Origin: Patulibacter sp050252545
Lineage (GTDB): Bacteria > Actinomycetota > Thermoleophilia > Solirubrobacterales > Solirubrobacteraceae
Length of the DNA: 15,488 nucleotides
Direction: 5' to 3'
Assembly (NCBI GenBank): GCA_050252545.1
Contig: JBFWKS010000069.1
Span: 1-15,488 of the forward strand
Shown: piece by piece, positions 1 to 3,691 of the stretch
How positions within the stretch are numbered: position 1 is the stretch's first letter
Layout of the letters: each line of letters opens with the position of its first letter
Made by a program: the position numbers and the translations under genes
The notes under the pieces: model-generated
Database searches by the model: none
Told to the model about the DNA's origin: nothing
The model's input: only the letters and a program-made list of their open reading frames with translations

Positions 1-1
1 G

Positions 2-610
2 AACGTGCTGCGGGGGTTCAGCGCGTTCGACCTGTTCCTGGAGCAGCATCCGGAGTTCAGCGAGCGGGTGACGTTCATGGCCCAGCTCATGCCGTCCCGG
101 ACCGACGTGCCGGAGTACAGCGAGTACCTCGAGAAGATCGAGGCGCTGGTGGCGGTCGTCAACCACCGCCACGGCACCCCGGACTGGATGCCGATCCAGC
201 TCAAGCTCCGCGACGACGTCGAGGAGGCGATGGCCGCCTACCGCCACTACGACGTCCACATCGTCAACGCGATGTTCGACGGCATGAACCTCGTGGCGAA
301 GGAGGGCCCGATCGTCAACGAGCGCGACGGCGTGTCGATCCTGTCGGAGAACACCGGTGCGCACGAGGAGCTCGGCCAGGACGCCCTGAGCGTCAACCCG
401 TTCGACGTGCAGGCCCTGGCCAACGCGATCCACCGGGCCCTGACGATGGGGGCCGACGAGCGCCGGCACCGGATCGAGGGGCTGCGCGAGGTCATCACCC
501 ACCGCGACCCCGGCAACTGGATCGACGACCAGCTCGCCGACGTGCGTCGCAAGGCCGCCGGCGCGACCGCCGACGACGAGCTCCCGGTGGTCGTCGACCC
601 GCAGGGTTGA
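2..610 (+). CDS. otsA: Trehalose-6-phosphate synthase (GT20), C-terminal part, 5' truncated
   Basis: This is the C-terminal ~200 residues of a GT-B glycosyltransferase of family GT20. Known members transfer glucose from a nucleotide sugar to glucose-6-phosphate, making trehalose-6-phosphate in the cytosol. The reading frame is open at the window edge (first full codon at position 2, Asn), so the N-terminal Rossmann domain lies outside and no start should be assigned at the GTG at 5. Visible signatures are NVLRGFSAFD at the edge (the family's N-[IVL]-x-RGF-x-AF helix), VTFMAQLMPSRTDVPEY, the nucleotide-sugar binding motif DGMNLVAKE (codons 278-304), and a SENTGAHEELGQDALSVNP stretch equivalent to the usual S-x-x-x-GA-x-EEL-x-x-A-x-x-VNP. 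It ends in a short acidic tail. A related GT20 activity such as glucosylglycerol-phosphate synthesis cannot be excluded from the C-terminus alone. Confidence 0.9.
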   Translation, partial: NVLRGFSAFDLFLEQHPEFSERVTFMAQLMPSRTDVPEYSEYLEKIEALVAVVNHRHGTPDWMPIQLKLRDDVEEAMAAYRHYDVHIVNAMFDGMNLVAKEGPIVNERDGVSILSENTGAHEELGQDALSVNPFDVQALANAIHRALTMGADERRHRIEGLREVITHRDPGNWIDDQLADVRRKAAGATADDELPVVVDPQG

Positions 611-644
611 CCCGGAACGCCGGCGGTGGGGCCGGGCGGAGCGC

Positions 645-1346
645 TCAGGGCTGACCGAACTCCGAGGCGGCGCCGCCGCTCCCGCTGGACCCGCTCCCGC
701 TGGACCCGCTCCCGCTCCCGCTGGACCCGCTCCCGCTCCCGCCTCCGCCGGACGCGGACCGTGCGGGGCGCGGGCTGACCGGGCTGGGGGTCGGAGCGGG
801 CGCGGGCAACGGTGCCGCGGGCGTCGGGCGGACCGCGGGTGTCGCGGACCGGGCGACCGGTGTCCGTCGGCGCGGCTTCTGCGCCGCGGTCGAGGGGCGT
901 GGCGTGCGGCGGCGCGTACCGCTACCGGAACGTCCGGGCGACCCGCCGGGGCCGGCGGTGCGCCGAGCCCGGCGCGTGCCCGTCGACCGGGCGCCGCCGC
1001 CGCCGGCGGTGCGGGAGGCCCGTCGGTCGGGGGGATCGTCGGTCTCGGCACCGGAATCCGGGCCGGGGCCGGGGTTGGTGCCGGAACCGGCATCGTCGGA
1101 TCGCCGGGCGTCCGTTCCCGGTCCGGCGATCTCCGGGGCGACGGGCTCGTCGTCGCCGGAGGCGACGGACGCGGTGAGCGGCCGGCCGTCGCCGTCGGGG
1201 ACGGGGGGAGCGTCGCCGCCGATCCGGGGCCACAGGGCGATGAGCGAGATCGCGCCGACGACGGCGAGCACGGTCACGACGTTGCCCCAGCGCACCCGGC
1301 GCAGCATCTCGCGGACGGCGGGGGTGGTGATCGGCTGGCGTGTCAT
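645..1346 (-). CDS. Hypothetical single-pass membrane protein with Ser/Gly-rich low-complexity tail
   Basis: The protein is 233 residues long and I do not assign a function. A basic N-terminus is followed by one hydrophobic segment (about residues 22-40, VVTVLAVVGAISLIALWP) that looks like a signal anchor, so the rest probably lies outside the membrane. The remainder is disordered: Pro/Gly/Arg/Thr-rich, then a Gly-Ser repeat of about 25 residues, closing with the less repetitive ASEFGQP. I think an end of the type Glu-Phe-Gly occurs on similar small membrane proteins in Thermoleophilia, but this is from memory. It is convergent with otsA (34 bp between the stops) and divergent from rpsF. No clear TAnnnT box precedes the ATG. 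Overlapping long frames on the other strand exist because the region is GC-rich; the TM segment and tail favour this frame. The middle could still be mispredicted. Confidence 0.6.
   Translation of the reverse strand: MTRQPITTPAVREMLRRVRWGNVVTVLAVVGAISLIALWPRIGGDAPPVPDGDGRPLTASVASGDDEPVAPEIAGPGTDARRSDDAGSGTNPGPGPDSGAETDDPPDRRASRTAGGGGARSTGTRRARRTAGPGGSPGRSGSGTRRRTPRPSTAAQKPRRRTPVARSATPAVRPTPAAPLPAPAPTPSPVSPRPARSASGGGGSGSGSSGSGSGSSGSGSSGSGGAASEFGQP
679..746. repeat. 15-bp/6-bp tandem repeat coding a Gly-Ser tail
   Basis: The plus strand reads repeated cccgctggacccgct units at 681-695, 696-710 and 717-731, interspersed with the hexamer cccgct. On the minus strand this encodes alternating Gly and Ser near the C-terminus of the 645-1346 protein. 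Such an in-frame repeat can vary in copy number without a frameshift. Confidence 0.85.
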
Positions 1347-1488
1347 GGTGGAGAGGACACCCGCACGGGCCCCCGATCTCGCCCCCCTGATCGACGTCGC
1401 CGGCTCCGCCGACTCCGCGGCGAGGCCCGGTCGGACCTCGCGACGGGCGCTCCCCCAGCGAGACGTGCCGTCCTCGACACCGGGGCTC

Positions 1489-1497
1489 TGGTACCGT
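1489..1497 (+). promoter_or_regulatory. Candidate extended -10 promoter of rpsF
   Basis: TGG followed by TACCGT fits an extended -10 element (TGn + TAnnnT). Transcription would start near 1504, leaving a leader of only about 23 nt before the rpsF ATG. No convincing -35 hexamer is seen at the right spacing. The same TGG + hexamer layout occurs before rplI and dnaB. Confidence 0.45.
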
Positions 1498-1526
1498 CGA
1501 CCGTCGCTCCAAAGCGAACTTCACTC

Positions 1527-1889
1527 ATGGCCGCCCCCGCACCCTCCTACGACCTCGTCCTCCTCCTGCTCGCGTCGGCCGACGCCGAGCAGCGACAGCA
1601 GCTCGTGACCGAGATCGAGAAGCTGATCCAGGACCAGGGCACCATCCTCGAGGGACGCGAGTGGGGCGTGCGGCAGCTCGCCTACCCGATCGCCGACGAG
1701 GCCACGGCCGAGTACCGCGTCTTCCGCTTCCAGGGCCCCGCGGCGCTGCTGCTGGAGATCGACCGGCAGCTCAAGATCGCCGACGTCGTGCTGCGCCACC
1801 GCATCATCAAGCTCGACCGCAACCCGGTCGACCTGCCGGACCTGCGCGAGATCGACGCCGCCGCCGCGGCGACGCCCGCCGCGAGCTGA
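1527..1889 (+). CDS. rpsF: 30S ribosomal protein S6
   Basis: This 120-residue protein has the S6 ferredoxin-like fold pattern: YDLVLLLLASADAEQRQQLV (strand 1 and helix 1), a central WGVRQLAYPIADEATAEYRV strand pair (family W-G-x-R-x-L-A-Y-x-I), and VVLRHRIIKLD near the end, then a short Ala-rich tail. S6 binds the central domain of 16S rRNA together with S18 in the 30S platform. The ATG at 1527 gives the normal family length. A clear Shine-Dalgarno sequence is not visible upstream. It heads the ribosome/replication block but is separated from ssb by 276 bp containing a terminator-like hairpin, so it may be transcribed largely alone. No rpsR, the gene of its usual partner S18, is present in this block. 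Confidence 0.97.
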   Translation: MAAPAPSYDLVLLLLASADAEQRQQLVTEIEKLIQDQGTILEGREWGVRQLAYPIADEATAEYRVFRFQGPAALLLEIDRQLKIADVVLRHRIIKLDRNPVDLPDLREIDAAAAATPAAS

Positions 1890-1955
1890 GCGACCCTCGA
1901 ACGCCGGGCCTGCGCGAGCGGCCCGACCCGTCGGCCACGCGGTCGACAGCACGCC

Positions 1956-1976
1956 GTGCCGCCCTCCGGGCGGCAC
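1956..1976 (+). terminator. Terminator-like hairpin after rpsF
   Basis: GTGCCGCC (1956-1963) and GGCGGCAC (1969-1976) form a perfect 8-bp stem around a 5-nt loop. It lies 67 bp past the rpsF stop and is followed by cgttcgttt, the nearest thing to a T tract in this GC-rich spacer. It could terminate rpsF transcripts or attenuate read-through into ssb. Confidence 0.6.
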
Positions 1977-2031
1977 CGTTCGTTTCCGGGGCCGCCATGC
2001 GACGGCGGCGATCGGGGCTGTCCGGCAGGCC

Positions 2032-2040
2032 TGGCATCCT
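2032..2040 (+). promoter_or_regulatory. Candidate upstream ssb promoter (TGGCATCCT)
   Basis: TGG + CATCCT resembles an extended -10 with C in the first hexamer position. The same nine bases occur before rplI at 2823-2831. Use of this site would give ssb a leader of about 120 nt that includes the inverted repeat at 2048-2102. Confidence 0.3.
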
Positions 2041-2047
2041 CCACAGT

Positions 2048-2102
2048 CGCGAACCGGTGGCCAACCGCAACGGAACCGTGCCGGCTCGGTGCCGGTTTCG
2101 CG
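2048..2102 (+). promoter_or_regulatory. Inverted repeat in the ssb leader
   Basis: CGCGAACCGG (2048-2057) pairs with CCGGTTTCGCG (2092-2102) with one bulged T, enclosing about 34 nt that can fold further. It lies between the two candidate ssb -10 elements. It may be an RNA leader structure or a protein-binding site; nothing in the sequence decides which. Confidence 0.35.
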
Positions 2103-2131
2103 CACCGGGCCCACCGGCGCCCGTCGGCCGA

Positions 2132-2137
2132 TACGTT
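2132..2137 (+). promoter_or_regulatory. Candidate proximal -10 of ssb
   Basis: TACGTT fits TAnnnT and would start transcription near 2145, about 20 nt before the ssb ATG. A purine-rich ribosome-binding stretch (gagaacgagga, 2152-2162) lies just before the start. This combination supports translation of ssb from 2166. Confidence 0.4.
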
Positions 2138-2165
2138 CGGCCCACGCAACCGAGAACGAGGACTC

Positions 2166-2780
2166 ATGCCCATCAATCGCGTCACCATCGTCGGGAACCT
2201 GACCCGCGACCCCGAGCTCCGCGGCCTCCCGTCCGGCGGTTCGGTCTGCAGCCTTCGCGTGGCCGTCAACGAGCGTCGCAAGGGCCAGGACGGCCAGTGG
2301 ACCGACGCGCCGAACTACTTCAACGTCACGATCTTCGGCAACTCGGCCGACAATGCCGCGCGCTTCCTGACCAAGGGGCGCCAGGTCGCCGTCGACGGGC
2401 GCCTCCGCTGGCGGGAGTGGCAGGACCAGAACGGCAACAAGCGCGAGGCCGTCGAGATCGTCGCCCAGGAGGTGCAGTTCATCGGCCCCCGCGAGGGTGG
2501 CCCGGGTGGCGCCCCGTCCGGTGGCGGCTACGGCGGCCAGCAAGGCGGCGGTGGCGGCGGCGACTGGTCCGAGCAGGGTGGTGGCGGCGGAGGGGGAGAC
2601 TGGGGTCCGCCCACCCCGCCCGCCTCGTCCACCCCGCCCGCCCAGCAGGCGCCGCCCGGCCAGTCCGGTGGTGGCGGCTACGTCGATCAGGGCGACTTCG
2701 GCGGCCCGCCCGCCGGTGCCCCGCAGCAGCAGCGTCCGCCCGCCGGCCCGCCGCCCGCGGACGACGACATCCCGTTCTGA
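2166..2780 (+). CDS. ssb: Single-stranded DNA-binding protein
   Basis: The protein is 204 residues. Residues 1 to ~110 form the OB fold: MPINRVTIVGNLTRDPELR, SLRVAVNER, WTDAPNYFNVTIFGNSADNA, GRQVAVDGRLRWREWQDQNG, and the closing VEIVAQEVQFI strand. A long Gly/Pro/Gln-rich disordered linker follows, and the chain ends in DDDIPF, the acidic tip by which SSBs recruit replication and repair partners. It coats ssDNA at forks as a tetramer. An in-frame ATG at 1956 would add 70 residues unlike any SSB and would place the rpsF terminator hairpin inside the gene; the ATG at 2166 starts exactly at the canonical N-terminus and has a purine-rich site just upstream. The spacer to rplI is 117 bp. Confidence 0.97.
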   Translation: MPINRVTIVGNLTRDPELRGLPSGGSVCSLRVAVNERRKGQDGQWTDAPNYFNVTIFGNSADNAARFLTKGRQVAVDGRLRWREWQDQNGNKREAVEIVAQEVQFIGPREGGPGGAPSGGGYGGQQGGGGGGDWSEQGGGGGGGDWGPPTPPASSTPPAQQAPPGQSGGGGYVDQGDFGGPPAGAPQQQRPPAGPPPADDDIPF

Positions 2781-2796
2781 GCGTCGCCCGCCGACA

Positions 2797-2851
2797 CCGC
2801 ACCGCAGGGGACCGGCCGAACGTGGCATCCTTTCCGGTCCCCGCCGTGCGG
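2797..2851 (+). promoter_or_regulatory. Long two-part inverted repeat between ssb and rplI
   Basis: GGGGACCGG (2807-2815) pairs perfectly with CCGGTCCCC (2834-2842). Beyond a small internal loop, CCGCAC (2797-2802) pairs with GTGCGG (2846-2851), giving 15 bp around an 18-nt loop. It sits where rpsR is normally found. It may terminate ssb transcripts or act as a leader or operator for rplI, since the loop contains a candidate -10 element. Confidence 0.6.
2823..2831 (+). promoter_or_regulatory. Candidate extended -10 of rplI
   Basis: TGG + CATCCT lies in the loop of the 2797-2851 inverted repeat and is identical to the element at 2032-2040. Transcription would begin near 2838, giving rplI a ~60-nt leader. 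There is no recognisable -35. Confidence 0.3.
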
Positions 2852-2897
2852 CACGCATTCCGCTGTGCCCGGCTCCCTTCGACCCTCACCTGACCGT

Positions 2898-3350
2898 ATG
2901 CCCGAGGCGATTCTTCTCAAGGATGTTCCCGACCTCGGCGCCAAGGGCGCCGTCGTGGAGGTGTCCAAGGGGTACCTGCGCAACTACCTGCTCCCGCGTG
3001 AGCTCGCCGCTCCGGCGACGAAGACCGCGATCGAGCACGCCGCCCGCGTCGAGCAGGCCCAGGCCCGCCAGCGCTCCGAGGCGATCTCGCAGGCCCGCGC
3101 GCAGGCCGACGCACTGACCAACACGGTGCTCACCATCACCCACCAGACCGGCGAGGACGGCCGCCTGTTCGGGTCGGTCACCGCCCAGGACATCGCGGAT
3201 GCGATCCAGGAGGCCCGCGGCATCGAGGTCGACAAGCGCAACGTGCGCCTGGCCGAGCCGATCCGCGCGACCGGCACGTACGTCGTCGACGTCGAGCTGA
3301 CCCAGGGCGTCATCGCCAACGTCAAGACGATGGTGGTCACCGAGCGCTGA
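2898..3350 (+). CDS. rplI: 50S ribosomal protein L9
   Basis: The protein is 150 residues, the usual L9 length. The N-terminal rRNA-binding domain reads AILLKDVPDLGAKGAVVEVS followed by KGYLRNYLLPRELA, the L9 signature (G-x-x-RN-[FY]L-x-P). A long central helix rich in Ala, Gln and Arg (about residues 42-75) joins it to the C-terminal domain, which contains GRLFGSVTAQDIADAI and ends in VVDVELTQGVIANVKTMVV. L9 binds near the L1 stalk base of 23S rRNA and helps maintain translational fidelity. An in-frame ATG at 2865 exists, but family alignment places the start at 2898. No Shine-Dalgarno is evident. A perfect UUCG-capped hairpin begins 8 bp after the stop. Confidence 0.97.
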   Translation: MPEAILLKDVPDLGAKGAVVEVSKGYLRNYLLPRELAAPATKTAIEHAARVEQAQARQRSEAISQARAQADALTNTVLTITHQTGEDGRLFGSVTAQDIADAIQEARGIEVDKRNVRLAEPIRATGTYVVDVELTQGVIANVKTMVVTER

Positions 3351-3357
3351 GCCGCTC

Positions 3358-3377
3358 CGCCCGTCTTCGGACGGGCG
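3358..3377 (+). terminator. UUCG-capped terminator-like hairpin after rplI
   Basis: CGCCCGTC-TTCG-GACGGGCG is a perfect 8-bp stem closed by a C(UUCG)G tetraloop, an exceptionally stable RNA hairpin, starting 8 bp past the rplI stop. No T tract follows, as is common for terminators in GC-rich actinobacteria. Confidence 0.7.
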
Positions 3378-3414
3378 ACCACCGGTCTCGACGGACCGGC
3401 CGACGCAGCACCCG

Positions 3415-3434
3415 CGGCGCCGACACCGGCGCCG
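3415..3434. repeat. Perfect inverted repeat in the rplI-dnaB spacer
   Basis: CGGCGCCG occurs twice (3415-3422 and 3427-3434) separated by ACAC. As CGGCGCCG is self-complementary, the pair is both a direct and an inverted repeat and can form an 8-bp stem with a 4-nt loop. Confidence 0.6.
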
Positions 3435-3504
3435 TCGTCGTTCCCGGGTGCCGCTCGCGTCGCCGGCGGCGCGAACGGCGAGGCCCACGGTCGCCGTCAC
3501 CCCG

Positions 3505-3537
3505 CTGCGACGTCGGCCGGCGTGACGGCCGTCGCAG
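3505..3537. repeat. Bulged inverted repeat in the rplI-dnaB spacer
   Basis: CTGCGA (3505-3510) pairs with TCGCAG (3532-3537), and inside it CGGCCG (3514-3519) pairs with CGGCCG (3526-3531) around a 6-nt loop, with a 3-nt bulge (cgt) on one side. This makes a 12-bp stem. Confidence 0.6.
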
Positions 3538-3570
3538 GAACTCCGCGCAACGTGCGGGCACCGACGTGAG

Positions 3571-3595
3571 GCGCCGCCGGGCCCACGGGCGGCGC
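3571..3595. repeat. Inverted repeat abutting the dnaB promoter
   Basis: GCGCCGCC (3571-3578) pairs with GGCGGCGC (3588-3595) around 9 nt. It ends one base before the TGG of the candidate extended -10, so it overlaps the -35 zone and could be an operator. Confidence 0.45.
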
Positions 3596-3604
3596 TGGTA
3601 GGTT
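3596..3604 (+). promoter_or_regulatory. Candidate extended -10 promoter of dnaB
   Basis: TGG + TAGGTT is a good extended -10. Transcription would start near 3611, leaving a leader of about 80 nt before the dnaB ATG at 3692. The GTG at 3616 is out of frame with dnaB and does not open a recognisable protein. Confidence 0.5.
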
Positions 3605-3691
3605 CGCGGGACGCCGTGCGCACCGTGGCCCGCCGCCCGTCACCGCCGACCGCACGCCGTCGTCTCGTCGTCGTACCCCCACAGCCGCCGC

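Larger units (their letters stand above)
3351..3691. other. 341-bp non-coding spacer between rplI and dnaB
   Basis: I see no credible gene here: short frames in all phases have GC-biased composition and no recognisable protein. Beyond the UUCG hairpin the spacer holds three more inverted repeats (3415-3434, 3505-3537, 3571-3595) and a candidate dnaB promoter at 3596-3604. A structured small RNA or a regulatory leader is possible but unproven. Confidence 0.6.

Noticed and set aside
5..610. GTG at position 5 as the start of a small complete gene
   Set aside because: The frame is open to the window edge and the sequence begins in the middle of a conserved GT20 helix, so it is a truncated larger gene.
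904..1608. Plus-strand frame overlapping the 645-1346 gene and the start of rpsF
   Set aside because: It overlaps the S6 gene in another phase, is Arg/Pro/Ser-rich and has no domain. The minus-strand frame has a TM segment and structured ends.
1956..2165. Upstream in-frame ATG extending ssb by 70 residues
   Set aside because: The extension resembles no SSB, would include a terminator hairpin and two promoter-like elements, and lacks a ribosome-binding site; 2166 matches the canonical N-terminus.
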